Positions 19,597 through 29,841 are shown, numbered from the stretch's first letter. The stretch is DNA of 64,000 bases from an uncultured Psychrosphaera sp. (GCF_947500655.1 NZ_CANMSK010000001.1:1-64000), one strand, 5' to 3'. The notes: generated by a model not told the origin, from the letters alone. Made by a program: numbers and translations.

Positions 19597-20316
19597 ATGT
19601 CTTCAACTCAATGCACTAACAAAAGTTTTAGTTTAAATTGTGCAAACTGCAGTTTAAATCAACTCTGTATTCCGTTTTCTTTAGATGAAACCGAGTTGCG
19701 TAAGTTAGATGATGTTATTGAACGTAAAAAACCATTCCATAAAAACGATTGCATGGTAGAAGCTGGACAAACGTTTACCTCTTTATATGCAATACGCTCA
19801 GGCAGTTTTAAATCCTACTTAGTTGATGACCAGGGTGTTGAGCAAGTAACTGGATTTCATTTACCTGGTGACGTTATTGGCTTTGATGGATTAGCAAAAC
19901 TAAAACATCAAACCTATTGCCAGGCATTAGAAACGTCTATGGTGTGTGAAATTCCATATACCACTATGGATGAGCTTGTTGAGAAAATGCCCAAGCTACG
20001 TAGTCAGTTTACTCGTTTAATGAGCAGTGAAATATCGGCTGATCAAAATATGTTTATGCTGTTAAATAAAAAGACGGCAGATCAACGCATTGCGGCTTTT
20101 CTAGCAAGTATGTCTGATCGGTTCTCTGAGCGAGGTTTATCTAAAAGCTCATTTAGATTAACCATGACCCGAGGCGAAATCGGTAATTACCTAGGCTTAA
20201 CAGTAGAAACCGTTAGCCGTATTTTTAGTAAATTCCAAAAAGCTGGTTTTATCCACGTTGATGGTAAATTAATAGAGATTAACGACGTAGAAAAATTTAG
20301 ACGATTAGAAAATTAA
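19597..20316 (+). CDS. fnr: oxygen-sensing regulator FNR (EtrA)
   Basis: CRP/FNR family activator that binds DNA when its 4Fe-4S cluster is intact under low oxygen. The 239 residues carry the cluster cysteines C15-x2-C18-x5-C24 and a fourth in the [11 protein letters not shown] stretch, a cNMP-like beta-barrel, and a helix-turn-helix with [16 protein letters not shown], whose E, S and R residues recognise the TTGAT half-site. Its place after the cbb3 assembly genes and before uspE matches Shewanella and relatives. Confidence 0.96.
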   Translation: MSSTQCTNKSFSLNCANCSLNQLCIPFSLDETELRKLDDVIERKKPFHKNDCMVEAGQTFTSLYAIRSGSFKSYLVDDQGVEQVTGFHLPGDVIGFDGLAKLKHQTYCQALETSMVCEIPYTTMDELVEKMPKLRSQFTRLMSSEISADQNMFMLLNKKTADQRIAAFLASMSDRFSERGLSKSSFRLTMTRGEIGNYLGLTVETVSRIFSKFQKAGFIHVDGKLIEINDVEKFRRLEN

Positions 20317-20338
20317 TTAGCTATTAACTGAACAAAAC

Positions 20339-20352
20339 ATGATTTACAACAA
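20339..20352. promoter_or_regulatory. FNR-like box upstream of uspE
   Basis: ATGATTTACAACAA matches the FNR consensus at 8 of 10 positions. A TATCAT box at 20375-20380 predicts a start near 20387, so the box centre (20345.5) would sit at -41.5, the exact class II activator position. It lies directly after fnr. Confidence 0.55.
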
Positions 20353-20410
20353 AACTTATTACATTAACTACACTTATCATATACATATAAATTAATGGAA
20401 GGTGAATGAT

Positions 20411-21340
20411 ATGAGTCACTTTAATAAAGTATTAGTCGTAATCGATCCCACTGAACAAAAGCATAAAGCACTATCCCGTGCATTGGAAATATCAGAAAAA
20501 CAACCTTGTGACATAACCGTCTTTTTAACTATTTTTGATTTTTCGTATGAGATGACAACTATGTTATCTAGCGAAGAACGAGACTTAATGCGAAATGCAG
20601 TCTTAGACGATAAAAAGCAATGGTTAAATCAACTACTCAAAGAAACTGATAAAGACTGCAGCCGAATCACAACGGAAGTCGTTTGGCATAATCGCCCTTA
20701 TGAAAGTATTATTCTTGCAGCCATTGAAGGTCAGTTTGATCTAGTGATGAAAAGTACGCATAAACACGATACGTTAAAATCAGTTATTTTTACTCCTACC
20801 GATTGGCATTTATTAAGAAAGTGCCCTTGCCCAGTTTTACTCGTTAAAGATCATGCTTGGCCTAAAGACAGTAAAGTATTAGCAGCAGTTAGCGCGGTAA
20901 CGGATGATAACAGCCATGAATTGCTTAACTACGAGATAATCAATTATGCATGTTTTATGTCCAGTATACTGCAGTCTGAAACTCATTTGATTAATGCGTA
21001 TCCGCCTACGCCAATGAATATTGCAGTAGAAATTCCAGAGTTTGATACTGTGCAATATAATGAAAGTATGAAACGTCATCATAAAGAAGCGTTAGCTAAA
21101 TTGGCGTTAGACTTTGATATTGAAGAAGACAAGACCCATGTAATTGAAGGTTTACCAGAAGATGTTATTCCAGAAGTTTCACTGTTATTAGATGCAGAGC
21201 TTGTGGTTATTGGAACCGTTGGCCGCACAGGAATTAGTGCAGCGCTAATTGGCAATACGGCTGAACACGTTATAGATAACTTAAATTGTGACTTGTTAGC
21301 GTTAAAGCCACCTGGCTTTGTTAGTCCAATAAAAGCATAA
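20411..21340 (+). CDS. uspE: tandem universal stress protein UspE
   Basis: Two consecutive Usp domains (about residues 1-145 and 150-305) in a 309-residue cytoplasmic protein; E. coli UspE has the same fnr-uspE neighbourhood. The second domain has the GTVGRTGISAALIGNTAEHV stretch that is the Usp ATP-binding type loop; the first has a degenerate KSTHKHDTLKSVIFTPTDWHLL version. The frame opens at GTG 20402, but AAGG at 20399-20402 places ATG 20411 at the right distance. Confidence 0.93.
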   Translation: MSHFNKVLVVIDPTEQKHKALSRALEISEKQPCDITVFLTIFDFSYEMTTMLSSEERDLMRNAVLDDKKQWLNQLLKETDKDCSRITTEVVWHNRPYESIILAAIEGQFDLVMKSTHKHDTLKSVIFTPTDWHLLRKCPCPVLLVKDHAWPKDSKVLAAVSAVTDDNSHELLNYEIINYACFMSSILQSETHLINAYPPTPMNIAVEIPEFDTVQYNESMKRHHKEALAKLALDFDIEEDKTHVIEGLPEDVIPEVSLLLDAELVVIGTVGRTGISAALIGNTAEHVIDNLNCDLLALKPPGFVSPIKA

Positions 21341-21361
21341 CCGTCAAACTCTTAAATAACT

Positions 21362-21418
21362 AGAAACCGCTGTTTGTTTACGTTGAAATTAATCTGACAA
21401 TGTAAATTAGCGGTTTCT
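21362..21418 (+). terminator. long two-part hairpin after uspE
   Basis: A 10-bp outer stem (21362-21371 with 21409-21418) encloses a 9-bp inner stem (21377-21385 with 21398-21406, one G-U pair) and a 12-nt loop, followed by TT-G. It lies 21 nt after the uspE stop and probably ends or protects its transcript. Confidence 0.55.
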
Positions 21419-21483
21419 TTGTGTCTGTAACGACATTATAATGCGCGGCTTATATCAATTGGCTCATTGCTATTGATGGGTAA

Positions 21484-21744
21484 TACCAATTTTATTAAAT
21501 ATTTAATCACTCAGTGGGAACTAAAAAGCATTAAGACAATGAACAAGAGCGAAGGCATAGTTGTTCTACGTCAAAATCTTGTGAAGCAGTATTAATGCTT
21601 TTTAGACCCATCGAAGACGCCATTCAGAGCTTCTATTTCTTTGTTGTTCGAATTTGAAAGACGTCCAGTATTACTGCATTCAAACGCCTCGAACTAAAAG
21701 CTCTGACATGGCGCTGAATGACTAAATATTTAATAAAATTGGTA
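21484..21744. mobile_element. MITE-like element of 261 bp
   Basis: Ends are inverted repeats of 33 bp with three mismatches, beginning TACCAATTTTATTAAA and ending in its complement. The element is flanked on both sides by TAA (21481-21483 and 21745-21747), as a 3-bp target duplication would leave. Inside are two further inverted repeats: a perfect 14-bp pair (21521-21534 with 21592-21605) and a 15-bp pair with one inserted base (21618-21632 with 21698-21713). There is no coding sequence, so any transposition would rely on an enzyme encoded elsewhere. Confidence 0.75.
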
Positions 21745-21748
21745 TAAT
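21743..21748 (+). promoter_or_regulatory. extended -10 box formed at the element junction
   Basis: TGG-TATAAT is an extended -10 promoter motif. Its first two bases of TATAAT are the end of the MITE-like element and the rest is the flanking TAAT. Transcription would start near 21755, only about 6 nt before the ttcA start and within its ribosome binding site, so its use for ttcA is doubtful. Confidence 0.35.
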
Positions 21749-21760
21749 TTGAGAGGCAGC

Positions 21761-22675
21761 ATGGCAACATCTTTAGAAGCAAAACAAAAACATAACTTTA
21801 ATAAACTAGAAAAACGAATTCGTCGTCAAGTTGGCCAAGCTATTGGTGATTACAACATGATAGAAGACGGCGATCGTGTGATGGTTTGCTTATCTGGTGG
21901 TAAAGACAGTTACACCATGTTAGATATTTTGATGAGCTTACAAAAGGCTGCGCCAATTAAATTCGAATTAGTTGCTGTGAATTTGGACCAGAAACAACCC
22001 GGTTTTCCAGATCATATTTTACCTAAATACCTTGAAGAACTCGGGGTCACATACCAAATTGTTACCGAAGACACTTATTCTATTGTTAAAGAGAAAACTC
22101 CGGAAGGAAAAACCACCTGTTCATTATGTTCTAGGTTACGCCGAGGTATTTTATATCGTACCGCTAAAGAGTTAGGTGCCACTAAAATTGCCTTAGGTCA
22201 TCATAGAGACGATATTATTGAAACGCTATTTTTGAACATGTTTCACGGTGGAAAACTTAAGTCTATGCCGCCTAAGTTAAAAAGCGATAATAATGAACAT
22301 GTCATTATTCGCCCTCTTGCTTACGCCAAAGAAAAAGAGATTGAACAGTTTTCACAAATGAAAGGCTTCCCTATTATTCCATGTAATTTATGTGGTTCGC
22401 AGGAAAACCTAGAACGTCAAAACATTAAAAAAATGTTAAACGATTGGGATCAGCAATTCCCTGGGCGTATTGAAAGTATGTTTAGTGCGATAAAAAATGT
22501 GGTTCCAAGCCATTTGGCCGACACAGAGTTATTTGACTTTAAAACGTTAAGCCAAGATGTTGAAGAAGGCGATGTGGCCTTTGATACCCCAGAAATTACT
22601 AAGTTTGTTGATGCCGATGTAACAGCTGAAACAGAAGCTAATGAAACAACAGTAAACGTTATTGAGTTAGTTTAA
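21761..22675 (+). CDS. ttcA: tRNA 2-thiocytidine(32) synthetase TtcA
   Basis: Iron-sulfur enzyme that uses ATP to thiolate cytidine 32 of some tRNAs. The 304-residue protein has the PP-loop SGGKDSYTM near residue 45, the [10 protein letters not shown] pair and the CNLCGSQ pair of cluster cysteines. ATG 21761 is preferred over the upstream in-frame start because GAGAGG (21751-21756) precedes it. The acidic C-terminal tail after residue 260 is variable in the family. In several relatives ttcA lies near fnr and uspE, as here. Confidence 0.95.
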   Translation: MATSLEAKQKHNFNKLEKRIRRQVGQAIGDYNMIEDGDRVMVCLSGGKDSYTMLDILMSLQKAAPIKFELVAVNLDQKQPGFPDHILPKYLEELGVTYQIVTEDTYSIVKEKTPEGKTTCSLCSRLRRGILYRTAKELGATKIALGHHRDDIIETLFLNMFHGGKLKSMPPKLKSDNNEHVIIRPLAYAKEKEIEQFSQMKGFPIIPCNLCGSQENLERQNIKKMLNDWDQQFPGRIESMFSAIKNVVPSHLADTELFDFKTLSQDVEEGDVAFDTPEITKFVDADVTAETEANETTVNVIELV

Positions 22676-22730
22676 TCTGGCTAACTTAGGTAAACCGCTA
22701 TCAAAAACGATATCAATAAAATCTAGCCAT

Positions 22731-22761
22731 AAAAAAACCTAAACATTTGTTTAGGTTTTTT
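22731..22761. terminator. bidirectional terminator between ttcA and glnS
   Basis: CCTAAAC pairs with GTTTAGG around ATTT, with an A-run before and a T-run after, so it can end transcription from both convergent genes. Confidence 0.9.
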
Positions 22762-22819
22762 ATTATCTAAGCTAATAAATCTAAGCATTTACTGCTTGAG
22801 AGTGGATATTAACGAATGC

Positions 22820-24490
22820 TTATTTAGACTCGTTATTAGTCCAAGTATCTCTAAGACCTACCGTTTTATTAAATATCAATTTACCGTCTGCATTCTTATT
22901 GCCGTCAAAGCAAAAATAACCCAAACGTTCAAATTGGAAACCTTGTTGTGCTTTAGCTTCTAGTAAACTTGGCTCAATAAAGCCTTGTGTAATAACTAAA
23001 GAGTCAGGGTTTAATACCGTAGTGAAATCTTCAACTGCGGCCGGATTAGCAACCGTAAACATGCGATCGTAATTTCTGATCTCAGCTTCAACACCGTGTG
23101 ATGCAGAAACCCAATGAATAACGCCTTTCGCTTTACGGCCATCAGCCGGTAACTTACCTAACGTGGTTTCATCATAAGTACAGTAAATCGTAGTGATATT
23201 ACCTTGTTCATCTTTGTCACAACGTTCAGCTTTAATAAAATAAGCGTTACGTAAACGAACTTCTTTACCGATAACTAAACGTTTGTATTTTTTATTGGCT
23301 TCTTCACGGAAGTCTTCACGCTCAATATAAACGACTTTGCTAAATGGTAACTTACGCGTTCCCATGCTTTCATCACTTGGGTGATTTGGCGCGTCTAACC
23401 ATTCAATATGATCATCTGGTAAGTTCTCGATAACCAATTTAATTGGGTCAACAACGGCCATCGCACGTGGAGCACTTTCGTTTAAGTCTTCGCGGATACA
23501 GGCTTCTAACACGCCCATTTCAATGGTGTTTTCCATTTTAGTAACACCAATGCGCTTACAAAACTCCTGAATAGCGCCTGGGGTGTAACCTCTGCGTCTT
23601 AAACCTGCAATGGTTGGCATTCTAGGATCATCCCAACCTTGTACGTGATTTTCAGTTACAAGAGCATTTAACTTACGTTTACTCATCATAGTGTATTCAA
23701 GATTTAATCTTGAAAACTCATATTGATATGGGCGAGTTTCAATAGAGATATTATCCAATACCCAATCGTATAAACGACGATTGTCTTGGAACTCTAGAGT
23801 ACATAAAGAATGCGTAATGCCTTCAATCGCATCAGAAATACAATGCGTGAAGTCATACATAGGGTAAATACACCATTTGTCACCAGTTTGGTGATGGTGA
23901 GCAAAACGAACACGATAAATAACAGGATCACGCATACACATGAAGCTAGATGACATATCAATTTTAGCGCGTAAACAACACTCACCGTCTTTGTATTTAC
24001 CATCACGCATGTCATGGAATAATTGTAAGTTCTCTTCAGCCGACGTCTCTCTGTAAGGACTGTTTGTGCCTGCTGATGTCAACGTACCACGCATTTCGCG
24101 CATGGTTTCTTGATTTGAAAACTCAACATAAGCTAAACCTTTGTTGATCAGCTCTTCTGCATAAGCAAATAGTTGGTCAAAATAGTTTGATGAATAACAA
24201 ACTTCACCACTCCACTCAAAACCTAACCAGCTAACGTCATTTTTAATGGCATTAACATAATCAATGTCTTCTTTTTCTGGATTGGTATCATCAAAACGAA
24301 GGTTACATAAACCTTTGTAATCTCTAGCAATACCAAAATTCAATACGATTGATTTTGCATGCCCTATATGAAGATAACCATTAGGCTCAGGAGGAAAACG
24401 AGTATGAGTTGTAGGGTATTTTCCTGCCGCTAAATCGGCGTCTATGATATTTCTAATAAAATTAGATGGACGATTCTCTGCATCCGCCAT
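22820..24490 (-). CDS. glnS: glutaminyl-tRNA synthetase GlnS
   Basis: Class I aminoacyl-tRNA synthetase that charges tRNA-Gln. The 556 residues are the usual length. The HIGH motif is seen in [17 protein letters not shown] near residue 34 and the KMSKS-type loop as MMSKRKL near residue 270; two C-terminal beta-barrels that read the anticodon follow. It is transcribed alone, convergent with ttcA. Confidence 0.97.
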   Translation of the reverse strand: MADAENRPSNFIRNIIDADLAAGKYPTTHTRFPPEPNGYLHIGHAKSIVLNFGIARDYKGLCNLRFDDTNPEKEDIDYVNAIKNDVSWLGFEWSGEVCYSSNYFDQLFAYAEELINKGLAYVEFSNQETMREMRGTLTSAGTNSPYRETSAEENLQLFHDMRDGKYKDGECCLRAKIDMSSSFMCMRDPVIYRVRFAHHHQTGDKWCIYPMYDFTHCISDAIEGITHSLCTLEFQDNRRLYDWVLDNISIETRPYQYEFSRLNLEYTMMSKRKLNALVTENHVQGWDDPRMPTIAGLRRRGYTPGAIQEFCKRIGVTKMENTIEMGVLEACIREDLNESAPRAMAVVDPIKLVIENLPDDHIEWLDAPNHPSDESMGTRKLPFSKVVYIEREDFREEANKKYKRLVIGKEVRLRNAYFIKAERCDKDEQGNITTIYCTYDETTLGKLPADGRKAKGVIHWVSASHGVEAEIRNYDRMFTVANPAAVEDFTTVLNPDSLVITQGFIEPSLLEAKAQQGFQFERLGYFCFDGNKNADGKLIFNKTVGLRDTWTNNESK

Positions 24491-24866
24491 TTATAAAACC
24501 TTTTAAACAATTTAATTGGCGCGAGTATATCATTTACATTTAAGGTTTTTCCAAGTTTAAATAGATAAATTATTGATTTAATTGCTATATCAATTTATTA
24601 AAGCTTAATTATTGTTTTTATAGGACTTTTACTTTGATCTTTTATTGACTCAAACAATCAATTTAAAAACTAAATATTGGTTAATTTAACTAAATAGAAG
24701 TCTTTTAATTTCATCAAAAATAACAATTTAAATTTAAATTATTGTATTTAAAGGTAAATATAGTTGGCACTGTATTTGTTAACTAAATAACAAACTAGTT
24801 AAATAATAAATGGTATAACGCCATTAAATTTAATAATTTAATACAATTTCTGTTGGAGAATATTGA
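24491..24866. other. AT-rich intergenic region
   Basis: This 376-nt gap between divergent glnS and the first DUF2884 gene is very AT-rich and holds no open frame I can support. It should contain both promoters. A sigma-54-like match at 24764-24780 is listed separately. Confidence 0.6.
24764..24780 (+). promoter_or_regulatory. possible sigma-54 promoter
   Basis: TTGGCAC-N5-TTGTT matches the sigma-54 consensus TTGGCAC-N5-TTGCT except that the invariant -12 GC reads GT. It lies about 90 nt before the first DUF2884 gene. The -12 mismatch lowers confidence. Confidence 0.25.
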
Positions 24867-25643
24867 ATGAACACGTCAAAAAATAAAACAGCATTATCGT
24901 TATTCGTTTCTGCCCTACTTTTAATGAATGTTTCTAATGCATTTGCCCATGATGATCATGAAAATCAATGTAACCTATCGCTAAATAACGACTTATCAGT
25001 TACTCCAGAACATATCCGTATTCTCGAAGATAATGAAACCCTGGTCGATATTTATAAAGACAATATTTTGTTCATTAAAGGTGAACAAATGCAGCTCAAT
25101 GACAAACAACAAAAAATGATCCTAGAGTATTCAACGTCCATTCGTAGTGCGCTTCCAGAGGTAACTGAGATTGCTATAGAAGCGGTTGGACTTGCATTTG
25201 AAGGTTTAAATGCTGCATTTGGCGAAACGATTGATATGCAAGAAAATGAAGAAAAGTTTCAGCAGCTACAACAAAAAATAAAGAACAAGTACAAAGATAC
25301 CAATGGTAGTTACTTTATTCGTGATGGTGACTTTAATGTTGATATAGATGATGAAGGAATTGACGATTTAGTTGAAGAAATTCTAGAAGATATGGTGCCT
25401 AACATTGTAGGTGGTGTGTTATCAAGTATCGGTAAAGCTATCGCATCCGGCGATGATGTAGATACAGAATTTGACGATATTGGCGATAAAGTAGAACAAG
25501 AAATAGAAGCAAAATCTGACGCTATTGAAATGAAAGCTACTGCATTTTGCAATAAGATGAAAGACCTTGATAAGTTAGAGCAAAAACTAATAGACAGTAA
25601 CTCTGACTTTAAAGATTTAGATTTGTTAGAAATAGATCACTAA
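24867..25643 (+). CDS. DUF2884 (YggN) family secreted protein, copy 1
   Basis: Probably periplasmic protein of unknown function. The 258 residues have a signal peptide cut after AFA (about residue 27), then a Cys and the family core CNLSLNNDLSVTPEHIRILE, and an acidic, helix-rich C-terminal half with CNKMK near the end. E. coli YggN has the same order: signal, early Cys, helical region, late Cys, so a disulfide between the two cysteines is likely. TGGAGAAT lies before the ATG. A paralogue follows. Confidence 0.8.
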   Translation: MNTSKNKTALSLFVSALLLMNVSNAFAHDDHENQCNLSLNNDLSVTPEHIRILEDNETLVDIYKDNILFIKGEQMQLNDKQQKMILEYSTSIRSALPEVTEIAIEAVGLAFEGLNAAFGETIDMQENEEKFQQLQQKIKNKYKDTNGSYFIRDGDFNVDIDDEGIDDLVEEILEDMVPNIVGGVLSSIGKAIASGDDVDTEFDDIGDKVEQEIEAKSDAIEMKATAFCNKMKDLDKLEQKLIDSNSDFKDLDLLEIDH

Positions 25644-25763
25644 CCTATTTATTATAAAAATCGCACTTTAAATATACGGCTTGGTTTTCAATAGTAGTTT
25701 TGTTATAAGCTACTGTATGTAAATATAATTTCACCTAAACAACATTTTATTGGAGAATGTTTA

Positions 25764-26609
25764 ATGAATATTTTAAGCCGTAAAACCACGAGTTCTACTT
25801 TACCTTGTATCTTACTTGCGGGGTTATTTTTTAGCAGCTCAACAGTGATGGCCAGTGATTACGATAACGATCAATGTAACTTATCGATAAAAAATGACTT
25901 ATCCGTTACGCCTGAACATATCCGTATCCTTAAAGGTGATGAAACCTTAGTTGAAATTTATCAAGATAAAAGTTTATTTATCAAAGGTGAAGACATAAGC
26001 CTTAGTAATGAACAACAAAAAATGCTCATTGAATACGCCACCTCTATTCGTAACGTAATACCAGAACAAGTAGAAATGTCGATAGAAGCAGTTGGCCTTA
26101 TGCGTGAAACTTTTAAGGCTGAATTTGGGCCATTGATTGATATCGAAGAAACTGACAAGAAGTTCACTGAGGTACAACAAGAAATTAGGAATGAATCCGT
26201 TGATAAAATTGACAGTTATTTTATTAAGAAAGGAGAGTTTTCAGTTACTTGGGGAGATGAAAAAGCAGACGACGATGGTGGAAGTATTGGGGACTTCATT
26301 GATGTAATGGTTGAAGATATGTTACCTGGTCTTATGTCGAGTTTCAGTGAACCTACTATTGATGATTCTAGTATTGATATGGGAAATGATCTTTCAGGGC
26401 TACTTGGAGATTTTGACGAGGTTGAAAGTAAGGCTGAACAAGAATTAGAAGAGAAATCTAAGTTGTTTGAAATGAGATTCGAAGTGTACTGCAAAAAAAT
26501 GGAACAAACTGATAAGTTAGAGCAAAAGTTAATTGACAGTAACTCTGAATTTACAGATTTAGATTTACTAGACTTAGGGAAAATAATCAAAGCAACTAAC
26601 ATGCTTTAG
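25764..26609 (+). CDS. DUF2884 (YggN) family secreted protein, copy 2
   Basis: Paralogue of the gene just upstream. The 281 residues have a signal peptide (cut near VMA, residue 30), the same early block (CNLSIKNDLSVTPEHIRIL) and the same ending (DKLEQKLIDSNSEFTDLDLL), while the middle (about residues 140-225) has diverged and is very rich in Asp, Ser and Gly. TTGGAGAATG precedes the ATG, nearly the same leader as copy 1. The function is unknown. Confidence 0.8.
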   Translation: MNILSRKTTSSTLPCILLAGLFFSSSTVMASDYDNDQCNLSIKNDLSVTPEHIRILKGDETLVEIYQDKSLFIKGEDISLSNEQQKMLIEYATSIRNVIPEQVEMSIEAVGLMRETFKAEFGPLIDIEETDKKFTEVQQEIRNESVDKIDSYFIKKGEFSVTWGDEKADDDGGSIGDFIDVMVEDMLPGLMSSFSEPTIDDSSIDMGNDLSGLLGDFDEVESKAEQELEEKSKLFEMRFEVYCKKMEQTDKLEQKLIDSNSEFTDLDLLDLGKIIKATNML

Positions 26610-26655
26610 CTAGTACATATTAGCTCTGACAAAATCGGGTAATTCAACTTTTACT

Positions 26656-26676
26656 GGGGGACGTTATGTCCCCTTT
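26656..26676 (+). terminator. terminator after DUF2884 copy 2
   Basis: GGGGAC (26657-26662) pairs with GTCCCC (26668-26673) around GTTAT and is followed by TTT. The T-run is short but the stem is GC-rich in an AT-rich gap. Confidence 0.65.
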
Positions 26677-26760
26677 CATTGTCTATTTTCATGCTCATCG
26701 TATGGAAACACTTAAAATTGACGAAAGTCCAAAAACTCCCTGTTAGACTTAGTCGTTTTG

Positions 26761-29700
26761 TTATTTAAACAATTCAGCCACTACCTGAATTGGATGTTTA
26801 AGTTTTTGGCTTTCATAACGTTTAACTTGGCTTCGACAAGAAAAACCTGTAACGAGTATTGGATTTTCATCTGCTTGTTGTAACGCAGGTTTCCAGCTTA
26901 GTGCATAAATGTCACTTGACGCTTGTTGGTTCTTGGCTTCATGGCCAAATGTCCCAGCCATACCACAACAACCTGTGTTAATAGGTTTAATATTCATATT
27001 TAACTTGCTGAAAATGGTTTGCCACTGAGTGTTTATATTTGGTAACACTGACTTTTCAGTACAGTGTGTCATTAAGTTAAACTGTTGAGTTTCATTGTTA
27101 GCAATGGTTGCTAGAGTATCTGATGACAAAGCAAAATCTTGTTGCCATAACCATTCACTTAACAAACTCACCTTGTAGTTCACCTTGTCAGCGCCTAAGG
27201 CTTCAATGTATTCATCTCGGTAAGCAAATACCAAAGATGCGTCCATTCCGACCATAGGGGTGTTGTACTTGGCTATTTTGTTGTAGAACACGCTAGCTTT
27301 TGAAGCTGTACGTTTAAATTTAGCTAAAAAGCCTTTTACGTGTGCAGGTTTACCGTTTTCTTTAAAGGGTAAAACAAAAGGCATAAACCCTAGCCCTTTT
27401 AATGCTGTTACCGTATCGAGCAATAACTGAGATTCATAAAAGCTAGTGAACGGGTCTTGTACAATGAAAACCGCTTTTGCTTGTTCAGACTCAGACAAGG
27501 CTTCTATCTTGTTTTTACTGAACTTAAACTCGTCTTTTAAGTTTGAATTTAAGTATTCACTAAACAAAGGAGCGTCCAAGTAGCCAACAATATTACGTGT
27601 TGCCCAAGCTGATACAGGATTGTTCATTATCAAATTACTTAGCTTTGGTGTTTTTGCTAAGGTTGGTAATAAATGCTCAATATTAGCCACCAGATAATCA
27701 CTTAGCGGTCTGAAGTAACGTTGATGATACATGTCTAAAAACTTAGCTCTAAAACTTGGTACATCCACTTTAATTGGGCATGCAGTGCTACACGCTTTAC
27801 AAGCTAAACAATTATCCATTGAGTGTTTTACTTCATGGCTGTAATCGTACACGCCCATTTTTGCACCTAAGCTTCTGAATGCTTTATATGGCAAGGTCAT
27901 TAATTGGAATATGGTATCGCGTGACCGAATAAGCTGTTCGTTGGTAATACTTTCACCTTGGAGCCTAATCCACTCTCGCATTAGGTTCGCTCTACCTTTG
28001 GGAGAAAATGCACGGTCTTTTGAGTGCTTGTACGACGGACACATAGGACTGTTTACGTCGTAATTAAAACAAAGGCCATTACCATTACAATTTACCGTAG
28101 TTTCAAAATTTTCGACCACAGAAAGCGGAATTTGTTTATCAAAGTGCGCACGTTTAACACCATCAACAGATACTAGTTTATCGCTAGAATCAATTGGCGT
28201 ACAAATCTTGCCTGGGTTTAATCGGTTACTTGGGTCAAAGCTGGTTTTAACTTTTCTCAGTTCGTTAAATAAGGTTTCCCCAAAAAATTCTGGACCATAT
28301 TCACTTCTATAACCTCGGCCATGCTCGCCCCACATTAAACCTTTATATTTGGCTGTGAGCTTCACAACTTGATCGGAAACAACGCGAAGTAACTGTTCTT
28401 GTTTTGGGTCGCTTAAATCAAGTGCCGGTCTTACATGTAATACACCCGCATCAACATGACCAAACATACCGTAATCAAGTTCGTGACTGTCTAATAAAGC
28501 TCTAAATTCGGCAATAAAGTCTGCTAAATGTTCAGGTGGTACGGCAGTGTCTTCTACAAAGGCGATTGGTTTTTTAGTCGATTTAGCATTCCCTAATAAA
28601 CCAACGGCCTTTTTGCGCATACCATAAATTTTGTTAATGGCGCTTAAGTCTTCAATTATTTGATACCCGATCACCCCATTTTCATTATTGTTAGCAATGA
28701 GAGCGTCTAAGCGTTTACATAGGTGTTGTATTTTTTGTTTTTGGTTTTCAGCATCTTCATCATTATATTCAACAATATTAAGACCATTCATGGTTTGATT
28801 TGGCACATCTGTGATCAAATCTGATACTGAATCCCAAACCACATCTTGTTTAGCTAAATTTAAAACCTTGGAGTCAACGGTTTCTACCGAAGTCGCATTA
28901 GCTTCAACTAAGAATGGTGAATTTCTAAGGGCTGAGTCAAAATTGTCGTATTTAACATTCACCATAGTTTTATATTTGGCGATTGGCGTAATGTTTAACT
29001 TAGCTTCAGTGATAAAGGCTAATGTACCTTCTGAGCCAGTAAGAATACGAGACAAGTTAAAACGGCTCATATCTTCATTAAACACGTGTTCAAGGTCGTA
29101 GCCTGTTAAGAATCGGTTAAGCCTAGGGAACGTGCTTAAAATGTTCTCTCTTTGATTGGTACAAGTATCCAGTACTTGTTTGTAGATGCCACTTAATGCG
29201 CTACTACCATTTGCTAACGCTTGAGCATCAACTACTGGCATGTCCATGGTGCATAACTTGTCGCCTGATATTGTTACCGCTTCTAATTCAAGAACATGGT
29301 CGCTGGTTTTACCGTAAACCAAAGAACCTTGCCCTGATGCATCGGTATTTACCATGCCGCCTATGGTTGCGCGGTTGGAGGTTGATAAATCTGGTGCAAA
29401 GAAAAAGCCATAAGGACGTAAAAAGTCGTTTAATTGATCTTTAATAACGCCCGTTTGTACCCTAACCCATTTCTGCTCTACGTTGATTTCTAATATCTCA
29501 CGCATATGGCGCGACATATCAACAATTAAATGATCCGTTAATGATTGACCGTTCGTGCCTGTACCACCGCCTTTTGGCGAGAAACGTAATGACAGATATT
29601 TATCCTGATTGGCTAACTCAGTAAGCACCAAAATATCGTCAGTATTACGGGGAAATAAAATACCTTGTGGCAAAGCCTGATAGATACTGTTGTCGGTCGC

Positions 29701-29841
29701 TTGTGAAATACGGGCAGAATAAGACGTATCCATCTCGCCAGTAAAGCGAGAACCATTGGTTGCGGTGTACGTTTTTAGTTCCTTGCAGAATTTTGAAACC
29801 GTAACCGATACTATTTCTTGTTTTGTAATACGACGGATCAT
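26761..29841 (-). CDS. ydiJ: YdiJ-type FAD-linked oxidoreductase with Fe-S clusters
   Basis: Large dehydrogenase related to E. coli YdiJ, a proposed D-2-hydroxyglutarate dehydrogenase. From ATG 29841 it has 1026 residues (YdiJ is about 1018). Domains in order are a FAD-binding PCMH part with PKGGGTGTNGQS (about residue 95), a FAD-oxidase C-terminal part, a ferredoxin-like part with CNGNGLC and CLACKACSTACP (about residue 690), and a CCG-type part ending in CCGMAGTFGHE. The frame stays open upstream to a TTG at 29997, but the extra 52 residues form an unrelated hydrophobic stretch and family members begin at the ATG. No clear ribosome binding site is seen. Confidence 0.88.
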   Translation of the reverse strand: MIRRITKQEIVSVTVSKFCKELKTYTATNGSRFTGEMDTSYSARISQATDNSIYQALPQGILFPRNTDDILVLTELANQDKYLSLRFSPKGGGTGTNGQSLTDHLIVDMSRHMREILEINVEQKWVRVQTGVIKDQLNDFLRPYGFFFAPDLSTSNRATIGGMVNTDASGQGSLVYGKTSDHVLELEAVTISGDKLCTMDMPVVDAQALANGSSALSGIYKQVLDTCTNQRENILSTFPRLNRFLTGYDLEHVFNEDMSRFNLSRILTGSEGTLAFITEAKLNITPIAKYKTMVNVKYDNFDSALRNSPFLVEANATSVETVDSKVLNLAKQDVVWDSVSDLITDVPNQTMNGLNIVEYNDEDAENQKQKIQHLCKRLDALIANNNENGVIGYQIIEDLSAINKIYGMRKKAVGLLGNAKSTKKPIAFVEDTAVPPEHLADFIAEFRALLDSHELDYGMFGHVDAGVLHVRPALDLSDPKQEQLLRVVSDQVVKLTAKYKGLMWGEHGRGYRSEYGPEFFGETLFNELRKVKTSFDPSNRLNPGKICTPIDSSDKLVSVDGVKRAHFDKQIPLSVVENFETTVNCNGNGLCFNYDVNSPMCPSYKHSKDRAFSPKGRANLMREWIRLQGESITNEQLIRSRDTIFQLMTLPYKAFRSLGAKMGVYDYSHEVKHSMDNCLACKACSTACPIKVDVPSFRAKFLDMYHQRYFRPLSDYLVANIEHLLPTLAKTPKLSNLIMNNPVSAWATRNIVGYLDAPLFSEYLNSNLKDEFKFSKNKIEALSESEQAKAVFIVQDPFTSFYESQLLLDTVTALKGLGFMPFVLPFKENGKPAHVKGFLAKFKRTASKASVFYNKIAKYNTPMVGMDASLVFAYRDEYIEALGADKVNYKVSLLSEWLWQQDFALSSDTLATIANNETQQFNLMTHCTEKSVLPNINTQWQTIFSKLNMNIKPINTGCCGMAGTFGHEAKNQQASSDIYALSWKPALQQADENPILVTGFSCRSQVKRYESQKLKHPIQVVAELFK

